From the NCBI GenBank assembly GCA_965219925.1, contig OZ244795.1, positions 3,534,001 through 3,598,000 of the forward strand: a stretch of 64,000 nucleotides of DNA, written 5' to 3'. The stretch is from Bin87 sp965219925. GTDB lineage: Bacteria > Chloroflexota > Dehalococcoidia > Lucifugimonadales > UBA3495. The notes beneath the pieces were generated by a model. The model saw only the letters and a list, made by a program, of their open reading frames with translations. It was not told the DNA's origin and did not search any database. The translations under genes were made by a program, and so were the position numbers. Below are positions 1 through 8,527 of this stretch, in pieces (the stretch's first letter is position 1; each line of letters begins with the position of its first letter).

Positions 1-92
1 ACCCCTACTCGGATTTCCTGATCTTTTCCGGCTATCTCGACTGCCCCTATCTTATCCCAAACCTATGCGGGTTTCACCTTGGCTTTGGTTTA
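1..92 (+). mobile_element. Terminal remnant of an IS630-type element
   Basis: Positions 70-92 match the right terminus of the 1234-bp IS630-type element found three times in this window (TTTCACCTTGGCTTTGGTTTA) and end in the TA dinucleotide (91-92) followed by G, as in all other copies. The preceding 60 bases are only loosely similar to the intact copies, so this is a diverged relative cut by the window edge. No transposase coding is visible. Confidence 0.6.
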
Positions 93-93
93 G

Positions 94-374
94 TATCACA
101 ACGACGGTTCGACGCGCCGCTTCGGGAAAGCTTCGTAACGCAAGGCCTGTTACGACAGTTGAAGGTATATGGCCGCACGGCTCACAACGTGCTGAAGATG
201 GTGCGCAAACTGGGCCGTGGCGCAGGGCCCCCTGGGCCGGCATCGCCCGCCTCAGGCGCTGCCGCGGATGCCGAGTACGCCGTGACCGACGCGGCGTCGT
301 ATTACGCTGCACCACCACGGTGTTTTTTCTGGGTAAGTTGGTTGGTATTAGGTCTCGCTCCCGCTCTCCGGTAA
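94..374 (+). pseudogene. C-terminal fragment of an unrecognised protein
   Basis: An open frame starts directly at the IS remnant without a start codon and runs to a stop at 372-374. Its first part (RESFVTQGLLRQLKVYGR) reads like real protein; the remainder is Ala/Pro-rich. I do not recognise the family. Because it abuts a TA-flanked IS end it is probably the 3' part of a gene whose 5' part was lost or lies outside the window. Confidence 0.3.
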
Positions 375-602
375 CATCACCGTAATCGCGGCGACTTTCT
401 CAACGGTCCCTTGCCGCCGCCCTTGACAGAAATGTCTGCTAATGTCCCTGCCGCAACCCAAACCTTCTTTCCTGGCGATCCGTCGGTTGCGTGGTGGATG
501 AGCCTGTTGGAGGGAGTCTAATGGCCCATCCTTCCCGTTCGGCTCCTCAGGGGCCACCGGGCGGGTCTGGGGCCCGCGGCTGCCACTGATCGGAAGTTCC
601 GA

Positions 603-1115
603 TTGCAGTGGTTCGGCTCCGGCGTGGAAAGTCTGGGCAGATTGCCCTGGCACAGGAAAGTGTGGACTAGTGAGAATCCCAAGCCGTTGGATGGCGATAC
701 CGTCGCCCGCCTGCTGCTTTTGCTGAGGGAGTTTCTGCCCGTGGACGGGCCGGTCTCGCATAGCTGTCCCAACTGGGACGGCGGGGTGATGGCGAGCTGG
801 GAGTTTGGCGATCTCTACCTCGAGGTGGAATCCTACCCGGGTCAGCCCGCACAGTGCCGTTCCGTGGACGAACGCGACGGTGGAGACTACTCGGACGAGT
901 TTGCGCTCACCGGCCAGGAGGACGATCTCCGACGCTACATGGAGGTGGTAAACCGGGTTGAAGCTGAGCGTTCTGCCAGGCTTTGAGGGGGATGGCGGGA
1001 TATCATCGAGGGCGTTAATCCTATGACCGGCAAGGTGGAGTCCAGGCACGCCCGGGTGGTCGGCCACGACGGACTGGTCTTTGCCTTGGGCTGGTACCGC
1101 AACGAAGGTGGATGA
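603..1115 (+). pseudogene. Hypothetical small protein(s) with an internal TGA
   Basis: The frame opens at a possible TTG at 603 and runs 127 codons to TGA at 984-986; the second half (for example DLYLEVESYPGQ) has natural protein composition. The same frame continues past the TGA for 42 more codons, including HARVVGHDGLVFALGWYRN, to a stop at 1113-1115. Either these are two small genes in the same phase, the second starting near the ATG at 1023, or one gene with a nonsense mutation. I do not recognise the family, and no SECIS-like hairpin with a convincing loop follows the TGA. Confidence 0.35.
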
Positions 1116-1324
1116 CTCTCCGTCGCGAGATTGACTGCACGGCAGTTCCCGCGCTGAGGCGCATATGCGCCAGCGGTATCCCCAAGGATATTCCCACCTC
1201 AGCGGGAACAACGGTTGCCAGAACGCCAATCTTTTAACCGCCACTGCCCTCGTTGTCCTTGGCGCCGGGCTCGCGCCGCGCCCTCCCCTGTTCCCGATAC
1301 GCCAGACCCCGACCCTTCGGGAGC

Positions 1325-2725
1325 CTAGATCCGGGGCCGGATGTTCTGGTTGTGGCTGAACAGGTTTGTCGGGTCGTACTTCTGCTTCAGGTCTGCCAGC
1401 CTCTGGAAGTTGTCCCCGAAGGCCGCCTGTATCGCCTCTTCCCCTTCCTCCGCCTCGGTGCCAACCTGGTTGATGTAAGCCCCCGAGGAGAAGGGCGACA
1501 ATGCCGAAGCAAAATCCCGGACCCATCGGATGTGGACCTCCGACTCCCCCGGGTCCAGGAAGACCGCGTTGGTGGCCCATTCGCACAGGGCGCCCCGGTG
1601 CCCGAAGGCGGTCTCGTTGGCAGGTACGCGCCGGGCGGCGTTACCCAGATACTGGAACAAGATGCTCGAGAGCGGCGATGTGATCCGGTCAAAAAAGTCG
1701 AGAGTGATATCCAGCGCGTCGTCGCTGACTTGCCTCATGAAATGGGACTTCAGGTAGTTCTGCCGTCCCTGGGGCGCCAGCGCCAGCGATTGGGCCTCGG
1801 TGTAGGTCATGGGCCGGACCTCGTCTGATATTGACGGGCCGAACTCCCGGAGCGGCCGGATGATCCGCTCCCCCTCTGCAATGGGTCCGTAGTAACAGAG
1901 TAGAATCCTACACGCCTTGCCTCCGCCCTCCGGGAGGGTCGTCAGGAAGGTGATGATGTTCATCTCGTCGGGCATAGTGGCGGTAAACTCGTTAACCAAG
2001 GCGAAGAATTCCCTTACCTTGTCGTACGGGTAGACCAGGTAGCCCGCCAGCACCATAGGGCCGACGGGATGCAGCCGGTACTCAAGAGAGGTGACAACGC
2101 CGAAGTTGCCGCCGCCGCCCCGGAGGGCCCAGAGCAGGTCCGAGTTCTCGTCAGCGCTGGCCGTGATCGGCCGGCCGGCCGCGGTGACCACGTCGGCGGA
2201 AATCAGGTTGTCGCAACTGAGGCCGTAACTGCCGGACAGCCAGCCGATGCCGCCGCCCAGCGTGAGACCGGCGATGCCGGTGTCCGGGTCGGTCCCTCCT
2301 GGCGTGGCGAGCCCGAAGGCCTGGGTCTCGTGGTCCAACGCTCCCCACTTCGTCCCGCCCTGGGCTCGGACCGTTTTGGCCTCCGGATCGACACGAACGC
2401 CGGTCATCACGGAAAGGTCGATCATCAACCCGTCGTTGCAGACGCTGTTGCCCGGAAAGTTATGGCCGCCGCCACGCACCGAAATCAGCAGGCCGTTCTC
2501 CCTGGCGAAGTTGACCGAGTTGATCACGTCGGCCATTCCGCTGCAGCGGGCGATCAGGGCAGGCCGTTTATCGATCATGGCGTTCCAGATCCGTCGGACG
2601 CGGTCGTATTCCTCGTCGCCGGAGCGCAGCGACTCCCCGTGCAGGCTGCTCCTGAAGTCCTCGACTGCCGCCTCCCTGATGACGGTGTAGTCGCCCGAAA
2701 TTGTCGCAAAATTCAGGTCTGCCAT
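1325..2725 (-). CDS. FAD-linked oxidoreductase, berberine-bridge-enzyme type
   Basis: A 466-residue flavoprotein of the PCMH/BBE superfamily, which oxidises alcohols, sugars or small carbon substrates with FAD covalently bound through histidine. Residues about 55-225 form the FAD-binding domain, with RGGGHNFPG around residue 88 (the His that normally carries the flavin) and the glycine-rich LTLGGGIGWL near 155. The C-terminus (KYDPTNLFSHNQNIRP) is the usual BBE-domain ending. The start was chosen at 2725, where GAGGACAG gives a Shine-Dalgarno; the longer open frame to 2800 lacks one. Substrate is unknown; no partner gene is adjacent. Confidence 0.88.
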   Translation of the reverse strand: MADLNFATISGDYTVIREAAVEDFRSSLHGESLRSGDEEYDRVRRIWNAMIDKRPALIARCSGMADVINSVNFARENGLLISVRGGGHNFPGNSVCNDGLMIDLSVMTGVRVDPEAKTVRAQGGTKWGALDHETQAFGLATPGGTDPDTGIAGLTLGGGIGWLSGSYGLSCDNLISADVVTAAGRPITASADENSDLLWALRGGGGNFGVVTSLEYRLHPVGPMVLAGYLVYPYDKVREFFALVNEFTATMPDEMNIITFLTTLPEGGGKACRILLCYYGPIAEGERIIRPLREFGPSISDEVRPMTYTEAQSLALAPQGRQNYLKSHFMRQVSDDALDITLDFFDRITSPLSSILFQYLGNAARRVPANETAFGHRGALCEWATNAVFLDPGESEVHIRWVRDFASALSPFSSGAYINQVGTEAEEGEEAIQAAFGDNFQRLADLKQKYDPTNLFSHNQNIRPRI

Positions 2726-2929
2726 ACGTCTGTCCTCTTGCGTGCTTTTCGACGCCCCTGGAGCCTCTCTGACAATGACGGCCGCTCGCTCCAAACGCAT
2801 CCGGAGGCCAGTCTTGTCGGCTTTGACCGTTGCCGATTATATAGCCTATGCGAGACCATCGCCACTGGAACGTTTCTGATGACTGTCTAATGGCGCGACG
2901 TACAGCCAGCAGCCTACGTCTCCGGGAGC

Positions 2930-3272
2930 ATCCGGGAGACCCCCTCATAGATTCGCATGGTATTACAACTACGGGTCGGGGTTGGAGGCCGGAGGCGTCG
3001 CTTTCGAGCCAATCGGGGTCATCTTCTCCATCTACCAGCGAGTCTCGTTCTCCTTCCAAGAAGCTTTCGAATTCGTCAGCCCACGACTTGAGCCTCCGCC
3101 GGGGATGTTCAAATAGATCGGTCTCCAGACGAGCCAACTCCACGAGTGCTTCGAAACTATCCTTATTCGGCAACTGACCCGTAACTAGGTTGAACACCGC
3201 TTGCTGTGCCCTAACCAGCATATCCTTATTGAGAGTGTCTTTGACTCTCAGGGCTAAGCGGAGGATCCTCAC
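2930..3272 (-). pseudogene. Hypothetical protein, N-terminal part
   Basis: Starting at GTG 3272, about 114 residues (including KDTLNKDMLVRAQQAVFNLV and an acidic FESFLEGERDSLVDGEDD stretch) look like a genuine helical, charged protein. I do not recognise the family. The frame has no stop until 2568, inside the flavoprotein gene, and composition turns Arg-rich and unnatural near 2930, so the natural 3' end appears to be missing. Upstream reading runs to about 3350, just short of the left end of the IS1380-type element, so the 5' end may also be damaged. Confidence 0.35.
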
Positions 3273-3377
3273 TGCGTGGTACGGCGAACCGCGTCCAGCC
3301 TCCCACTCATTGGAATAAGCTCCAAAGCTGAGGCCGCTGACGAAGCAACCACCTGGCTTTTGGGGTGGTCAGATAAG

Positions 3378-4957
3378 CCCGAATCCACCGAAGGGATTGG
3401 CGCTGGCGTTGACACAGGGGCTGATGGGTAGGGGAAGGCGAACGGGCCAGGCCAGATTCCAATAGATGGTGATGAGGACGGCGTGAGGTGGCCGCACAGG
3501 CCCGATGATGGCGGCCCGCGGTGGCCATGGCGGGCGGAATTCGGTAGTGTGCAGGCAAGAGGCGCCCCTCGCGGACTGACTTGGCGCGAGTTGGCGGGGA
3601 CGTTCAGTGGGCCGGATGGCGAGTCAGCGGCAGACGGGGCGCCGTCAGGCTGGGAGTGGTATGGCTCGCAATCGTGCCAGGGCGCGACTGAACTGGGTTT
3701 CCCAGGGCCAACGCCGGGGAAGATGCAAAGTGAGGCGGCGCGCCGAGTGGGTGAGCCGTCCGGCGAGGGAGAAGAGCCGCCGCCGGAGTATCTTGGTGGT
3801 CACCACCGGCTCGCCCAGACTGATGCGCGCCGTCCAGCGAGCCAGGTTGTGGGCGATGACTTGGACGGCCAGCCAGACGGCGTTGGCGGGAAAGCGGCCC
3901 GAGGGGAGATGGTTGAGCCCCACGCCGTACTTCAGGGCGCGGATGGCGTTCTCGATCTCGGCGTGGCGGCGATGGTCGGCCTCCAGTTCCAGGGTGTCTC
4001 CCTCCCGGTCGGTGATGAAGGCGTGATAGCTGTAGTTGGCGAAGAGTGCCAGTTGGGAACCGGGCGTGGGCTTCACCCGGCGGACGATGAGGCGCACCGG
4101 TGTGGCGTCGGACTCACTCTGGAAGGGCGTGTAGTCAGTTTCAGCCACGTCGGCGGCGCCGTCCATCCAGTAGGGGATCGGCGTCCAGTCCGCCTCGGGT
4201 ATCGCCTCGATGAGATTGCGCAGGCTTTTGTGCTGGCGGACGGTGATGGAGAAGCGGGCATCCATCTCACGGCAGGCGGCGACCAGAGCGTGGGTGTAGA
4301 AGCCGCTGTCGGCGCGCATGGTGGGCTGCCCGCTGGCCCCGCCGTAGCGTACCCGCCCCACCGTCTCCCGCAGGAAGTGGGCGGCGCCCCGAACGGTGTT
4401 GGCGCGGCCCTCGCGCAGCCGAGACATCAGCACGTCGCCGGTACCGGCGGCAATGGCCAGCAGCGGGTGATAGCCCCGCTGGCCGGTGTAGCCGTGGTGG
4501 CGCGCCCCTTCCTTGACCAGACCGTAGGTCTCGCAGATGGTAGAGTCCAAATCAATGGTAATGGCGCGTGGTCCGGTCCCGCCCCAACCGTCCAGGCCCA
4601 TGCCAGCAGCTCGCGGCTCACCCGATCCAGCTGGCGGACATGGCCCCACCGGAAGCTGCGCAGGAATGTCCCCAGAGCCTGTCCTCGCGAAAGCCGGGGG
4701 GTGGATGGCGCTTTGACCATGCACCCCAGCACCAAGGAGGTCCGGTCCGTACGCAGCGCATCGGCGGCGTCGATGCAGTCGCCGCCAGCCAGCGCAGACG
4801 CAACCAGGGTCAGCATCTTGTCGCCCGTGTCGGCTCGGCCCGGCGCAGCTCCGAGGTCAACGTGGTTGTCGACGAGTTCACGCATATCCCAGATGCACAG
4901 GAGCACTTTCTTACCCCTTCAGCACGCCCCTACACTCATCTCTTCGGTGGATTGGGG
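3378..4957 (-). mobile_element. IS1380-type insertion sequence, copy A (defective)
   Basis: About 1.58 kb bounded by imperfect inverted ends: CCCGAATCCACCGAA at 3378 and TTCGGTGGATTGGGG ending at 4957. TAA directly flanks the element, one base out, on both sides. The internal gene is an IS1380-type transposase on the minus strand. Copy B at 19973-21699 has the same ends and is about 150 bp longer, because copy A has lost the segment encoding the transposase N-terminus. Confidence 0.75.
3645..4906 (-). pseudogene. IS1380-type transposase, truncated and frameshifted
   Basis: DDE transposase of the IS1380 group. The catalytic core starts with the ITIDLDST motif and continues through QRGYHPLLA, RADSGFY and the distal HAEIENAIRALKYG segment, ending at 3645. 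The upstream part (ELVDNHVDLGAAPGRADTGD to DRVSRELLAWAWTVGAGP) is in another frame; the shift lies near 4560-4580, just before ITIDLDST. Compared with copy B about 45 N-terminal residues are missing. It is not expected to be active, but its ends might still be recognised in trans. Confidence 0.8.
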
Positions 4958-5358
4958 CTAATGAATATGAATGTCGTCATCGACAGTTGCGGGAACGACT
5001 TTGGATTAACCGGCGTCCCGCAGAGGACTCGCAGGCCACGCTGGAGGCGTTCGCAATGTTGCCGGCGGCACGGGTTGGCGGGGATGTCCAGTTGATTGAT
5101 GCCGGAGGTGGCCTGGCGGCAGGTCGTGGGCGCGTGAGCCGGTTGCCGAGGATGACGCCCCAGAGCAGTTCCAACATATTCAAGGGACATAAACCTGCCT
5201 TCCGTTGGCAAGCTGACTTCCCCGCTGGAGTGACCGGTGGGCGGCAAGGCTGAACCACTGAGATGCTCCTTCTTGTCGCGCCGCGTAAGCTCGGAGAGCT
5301 TATAATTCGATTAGTCCCACGGTCAATTTTGTGTAATGGCCGGAAGGAGCAAGGGCTT
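4958..5358. other. Intergenic stretch, nothing recognised
   Basis: About 400 bases between the IS1380-type element and the split lipoprotein gene. Open frames on both strands have unnatural composition and no convincing ribosome-binding site. I see no RNA gene or repeat family shared with the rest of the window. Confidence 0.4.
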
Positions 5359-5610
5359 TTGACGGATGCAATGATGCCGCGCATCTATCGCTCGGGTGTC
5401 GTTACCTGCCTGGCCGTGGTGGTCATGCTGGTTGCTTGCACTGGCGGTAGTGAGCCTGCCGCGCCTGCAACAACAGTTGCCGTCGGCGCCACCACGCAAC
5501 CTGCCAATACCCTTGTGCCCGCACCGACGGCGACCCCGGCACCGACGGTTGCAGCAAGTACCGCCGCGGTTGGCATAGGCGGGGACTGCGCCGGGCACCG
5601 GGACGCACTA
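5359..5610 (+). pseudogene. Lipoprotein gene, 5' part (interrupted)
   Basis: Starts at TTG 5359, nine bases after a GGAAGGAG Shine-Dalgarno (ATG 5371 is an alternative). The product begins with a positively charged stretch, a hydrophobic core and a lipobox (VVVMLVAC), then a Thr/Ala/Pro-rich linker: a secreted lipoprotein. The frame is cut at CTA 5608-5610, where the TA is the target site of a MITE-IS-MITE insertion. Joining TA 5609-5610 to 7109 continues the same frame into the 7109-7303 segment, so this is the first half of a lipoprotein of about 145 residues. Function unknown. Confidence 0.7.
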
Positions 5611-5741
5611 GTGGTCCGAAATCTTTGTAATGATGGGTTGATTGGTACAGGGCCTTTCCCCGGCCATACAGGGCTTTATGGAGACTATCGTCGAGCAATC
5701 TGGCATTCCACACCCGTCATTTCAAGAATGTTGGTCTACTA
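5609..5741 (+). mobile_element. 129-bp TA-flanked MITE, copy 1
   Basis: The interior 5611-5739 is flanked by TA at 5609-5610 and 5740-5741. Its ends form an imperfect inverted repeat of about 30 bases (left end GTGGTCCGAAATC in this copy and GTAGTCCGAAATC in the others; right end GTTGGTCTAC). Near-identical copies lie at 6976-7108 and 32627-32759. It has no coding capacity. The CTAG target and TA duplication match IS630/Tc1-mariner chemistry, so it is probably mobilised in trans by an IS630-type transposase. Its right TA is shared with the IS630-type element that follows. Confidence 0.75.
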
Positions 5742-6895
5742 AACCAAAGCCAAGGTGGGATGTGCATTTGCCTGACACCGGGAATCGGACGTGAGGTCTC
5801 GTAGGAGTGCCTCAGCCCTTGATTGCAGGACCGTCCGGCAACGCCGTCTTACCTCGTCTTTCCGGCTGGCCAGCCCGGTGAGGAAACGGTTGACCCTCTC
5901 CCGTACCGCCGCCTTGCTCCCCAGGCACAGGTTGCCGGTGGCCTCCTCTCTCGCCCAGCCCCAGATGGCCTCGTCGGCGTTGAAGTCCGGACTGTAGCCC
6001 GGCAGATTCACCAGCCGCAGGTTCAGCCCAGGCGTCCTGAGGTATTCTCTCACCGCATCGCCTCGATGCGCCGGCGCGTTGTCCCAGATCACGTTCAGCC
6101 GCTTGCCGTGTTTCTCCCGTAACTGCTTCAAGAAGGCAACCGAGGTCCCGGCGTTGCTGTTGCCCTCCAGTTCCATCCACTCCACTTCGCCCGTCTCCAG
6201 GCACACCGCCGAGTAATAGCTGGCCTTCTCCCCGTAGCTGGGGCTGGTTGAGTCCACCAATGCCGACTCTCCTCTCAGCACCCACTTGCCCCGCAGTTCG
6301 GCGTCGGCCCGGAAGTGGGCCTCGTCGGCAAAGAACACCTTGGCTCCAGTGCGCCCCGACTCGTCCCAAAAGGCGGCATACTCCGCCACGAAGGCCTCAC
6401 GCTTGGATTCATTCGCTTTGACCAATCGCTTCTTGGGCCGCTTGAAGGCGAATCCCAAGCAGTGTAGATAGTTCAGACAACTGCTGCGGCACAGGCTGAC
6501 ACCAAAGCGTCCCGAAACAAACTGCCGCACCGCCTTCCAATACCAGTTGGCCATTTCCATGCCTGACCATGACGGCGGCAGTTGCACCGCCGCTTTCAAC
6601 TCCTCTTGTTGCGCTTGGTCAATGGCGGGGGGGAACCACCGGTCTGCTCGAATAGCAGGGCCGCAGGCCCTCCCTCACCGAAGGCCGAGGCCCAGCGTCC
6701 GATGGTGTGGGGGTCCCGCTCCAGCGCTTCCGCAGTGGCCGCCGCCGTCCAACCCTGGGCCAAGAGCAACATGGCGTACCAACGCTCCCGCTCCCGGGGC
6801 GTAGGCGCCAGAATCATCCGCCGCCTGAGGTCCTTCTCTCTCATCTGCCATCGTTCCAGCCACCGCCCTATCTCTCTCACCCCCATCAGCAACAC
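5739..6895 (-). CDS. IS630-type transposase (two frames joined by -1 frameshift)
   Basis: ORF A (6895-6596, 99 residues) carries the helix-turn-helix region (TAAATAEALERDPHTIGRWA). ORF B (6599-5739) carries the DDE core: FFADEAHF, VIWDNAPAHRG and YSPDFNADEAIWGW give Asp, Asp and Glu. The frames overlap at a run of seven C on the coding strand (6627-6633); a -1 slip there reads SPPAIDQAQQEELK straight into ORF B. ORF B has only a poorly placed TTG start, so a programmed slip is the likely mode of expression. The stop codon is TAG made of the TA target duplication plus the flanking base. Confidence 0.9.
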
Positions 6896-6977
6896 CTCCC
6901 AACTCCCGAGGTCAGCTAACCAGTTACGGCCTCAATTTACCCCACGCCTCTGCGCATTTCACCTTGGCTTTGGTTTA
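5740..6977 (-). mobile_element. IS630-type insertion sequence, copy 1 (1234 bp plus TA)
   Basis: The interior 5742-6975 is 1234 bp with terminal inverted repeats AACCAAAGCCAAGG / CCTTGGCTTTGGTT, flanked by TA on both sides, preceded by C and followed by G (target CTAG, as known for IS630). Apparently identical copies lie at 14840-16077 and 31391-32628, which implies recent transposition; a decayed relative is at 17508-18787. It sits precisely between two copies of a 129-bp MITE, sharing a TA with each. Confidence 0.92.
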
Positions 6978-7108
6978 GTAGTCCGAAATCTTTGTAATGA
7001 TGGGTTGATTGGTACAGGGCCTTTCCCCGGCCATACCGGGCTTTGTGGAGACTATCGTCGAGCAATCTGGCATTCCACACCCGTCATTTCAAGAATGTTG
7101 GTCTACTA
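6976..7108 (+). mobile_element. 129-bp TA-flanked MITE, copy 2
   Basis: The interior 6978-7106 is flanked by TA at 6976-6977 (shared with the IS630-type element) and 7107-7108. It has the same orientation and nearly the same sequence as copy 1 on the other side of the IS. The unit MITE-IS-MITE therefore forms a composite-like train in which every junction is a single TA. Confidence 0.75.
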
Positions 7109-7303
7109 GGAGAAATGAGCAACAACGTGTTTAGCAACTCCATGAGCGGCTTCTGGGGCAGCCTGCTGCTCGAGCCGGCAGACGACGAACATTCGCGCGA
7201 CGCACAGCTCCAGCAGGACATGCAAAACGCCGTCAAGACCGCCAGAACGGCATCGTCCCAAGCCCGGCGACGCGCCAAACAACAGCAGGCAAAATCCCTA
7301 TAA
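7109..7303 (+). pseudogene. Lipoprotein gene, 3' part (interrupted)
   Basis: Continues the frame of the 5359-5610 lipoprotein when the inserted elements are removed: CTA|GGA GAA ATG AGC. It encodes a Gly/Ser-rich, then charged and Gln/Ala-rich C-terminus (KTARTASSQARRRAKQQQ). In its present state ATG 7115, preceded by TAGGAGA, could start a 62-residue cytoplasmic remnant, a fortuitous start created at the MITE junction. Confidence 0.6.
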
Positions 7304-7334
7304 AAGAAAATAGACCACGGCCCACGCGCACCGC

Positions 7335-7523
7335 GTGACCAGCGACCGCCCAGACGACGGCAACCGCCGTCCAAGTTCAGCACCACCCGGGCAACGCTTG
7401 GCCCAAAACCAACAGACGGTTATTAGAATCACCCCAAAACAAAAGGAGGTAGGACAACAACCAAACAGGACACCCAGACTGCTGAGAAAACCCAAATCAT
7501 CAAAACGAAAAGAGGAAAAATGA
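7335..7523 (+). CDS. Possible small basic protein upstream of a secreted protein
   Basis: A 62-codon frame starting with GTG 7335; Lys/Arg/Gln-rich with no recognised domain. Its stop overlaps the ATG of the next gene (ATGA at 7520-7523), which would allow translational coupling. No strong Shine-Dalgarno precedes it and the composition may simply reflect the A-rich leader of the next gene. Uncertain. Confidence 0.25.
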   Translation: MTSDRPDDGNRRPSSAPPGQRLAQNQQTVIRITPKQKEVGQQPNRTPRLLRKPKSSKRKEEK

Positions 7524-7960
7524 ACATCATCAAAAATCTCAAGACCTACATCGGCATGACGGTGGCCGCACTGGCCATGATCGTAGCCGCGGCCGGATTC
7601 TCCGGAGTGACGGAAGCCGCACTCAATGACCAACCAGGACTCTCGGTTCCGATGTGCGAAAGCGGCGGCAACATCGCCATCTACTGGCACACCAAGGACA
7701 ACGGCAACGCAGCAGCACCCGACGGATGGCGCGTCGAACACCGGCACCGAAGCTCCAACGGTTGGGAAACCCGTACTTGGAACTTCAACGGAACCGCCTC
7801 CGACAACCTGCAGATCTTCAGCGACAGGTACTGGGACTGGACCGACCAGACCGCCAGCCGCAGCCAGAAATACACCTACCGCGTCAGGGCACTCAACTCG
7901 GACGAGTCCTTCACGAACGGCAGGGAGTGGTCTCGCCGGGCACCCGAATACTGCCGCTGA
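7520..7960 (+). CDS. Secreted protein with fibronectin-III-like region
   Basis: 146 residues. Residues 1-35 are a signal peptide (basic start, hydrophobic VAALAMIVAAAGF, cleavage near TEA). The mature part contains WRVEHRHRSSNGWETRTW, an aromatic-rich middle and KYTYRVRALN, the pattern of a single fibronectin type III-like beta-sandwich. Two Cys near the ends could form a disulfide after export. A Shine-Dalgarno AAGAGGA precedes ATG 7520. A terminator-like hairpin follows at 7982-8011. Probably an extracellular binding or surface protein; ligand unknown. Confidence 0.65.
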   Translation: MNIIKNLKTYIGMTVAALAMIVAAAGFSGVTEAALNDQPGLSVPMCESGGNIAIYWHTKDNGNAAAPDGWRVEHRHRSSNGWETRTWNFNGTASDNLQIFSDRYWDWTDQTASRSQKYTYRVRALNSDESFTNGREWSRRAPEYCR

Positions 7961-7981
7961 AGCACCAACTGGCTGAAATTC

Positions 7982-8014
7982 AAGGCCGAGGCCCTCAAAA
8001 GCCTCGGCCTTTGC
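7982..8014 (+). terminator. Intrinsic terminator-like hairpin after the secreted protein gene
   Basis: Perfect 11-bp stem AAGGCCGAGGC (7982-7992) with GCCTCGGCCTT (8001-8011) and an 8-base loop; only a short T run follows. It fits the 3' end of the 7520-7960 gene. Confidence 0.65.
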
Positions 8015-8066
8015 ATCATCAAGAAATCACGCCCCAAACGCCCCGAAACGAACGAGGAGGCACAAG

Positions 8067-8168
8067 TTGACCAAGCCAGCCAAGAACGCGACTCCCGAAC
8101 TGCGGCGCGGCGACCTGCTGCAAATCCTAAGGCCCTCCTGCTCCTCAAGCTCGATCACGCACAGGTTG
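8067..8168 (+). pseudogene. Truncated 5' end of an unknown gene
   Basis: GAGGAGG at 8053-8059 precedes TTG 8067, which opens a frame beginning with a basic segment (TKPAKNATPELRRGDLLQIL). Coding character ends near 8127, where the sequence becomes the reverse strand of the DUF35 gene; the frame stops shortly after. It appears to be a gene start whose body has been lost at the junction. Confidence 0.3.
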
Positions 8169-8482
8169 TAGGGCGTCTGTTCCTTCTCGTGGATTGCCGG
8201 GTGCACCGGATGCCGGACTATTACGTAGGAATAGACGAAGCCCCTGCCACTGACCCTGGTCCAGTTGTAGTCCAGCGACGAGCATTCGGGACACATGGGC
8301 GTTGGCAGGTGCCGGAACAACCCGCAATCCAAGCACCGCTGTATACGAAGCTCGCCGTTTCGTGAGCCCTCCCAGAAACCTCGCTCGTAGTCCGGCACCC
8401 GCTCCAGGTCGGGCAACGGTATGCCCTCCAGGGGCGCGGTCATGGGCCGGGACCTGACGGTGTGTTCTCCTTGCTGGGTCAT
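8126..8482 (-). pseudogene. DUF35/OB-fold protein, 3'-truncated
   Basis: A zinc-ribbon plus OB-fold protein of the DUF35 family, partner of thiolase-like proteins in acyl-CoA metabolism. Residues 33-53 hold the Zn ribbon (CLDCGLFRHLPTPMCPEC) and then the OB fold (GRGFVYSYVIVRHPVHPA). The family-like sequence ends at about residue 119 (EEQEGLRI) near 8126; beyond it the frame is unrelated Arg-rich sequence. About 20 C-terminal residues are missing. The start at 8482 follows AGGAG. The thiolase-like gene lies 45 bp upstream, the standard pairing. Confidence 0.75.
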
Positions 8483-8527
8483 CGAAGCTCCTCGCTATCC
8501 CGAGACAATCCGGTGGCCATTCCGGCG

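Noticed and set aside
348..1586. Long minus-strand and other overlapping open frames throughout
   Set aside because: High-GC shadows of real genes: Arg/Pro/Gly-rich, without ribosome-binding sites, and overlapping better-supported genes.
3272..3400. Small gene ending in a GTGA overlap with the 3272 gene, rebuilt across the IS1380 element
   Set aside because: Removing the element with its TAA duplication gives a stop in that frame, so the reconstruction is not supported.
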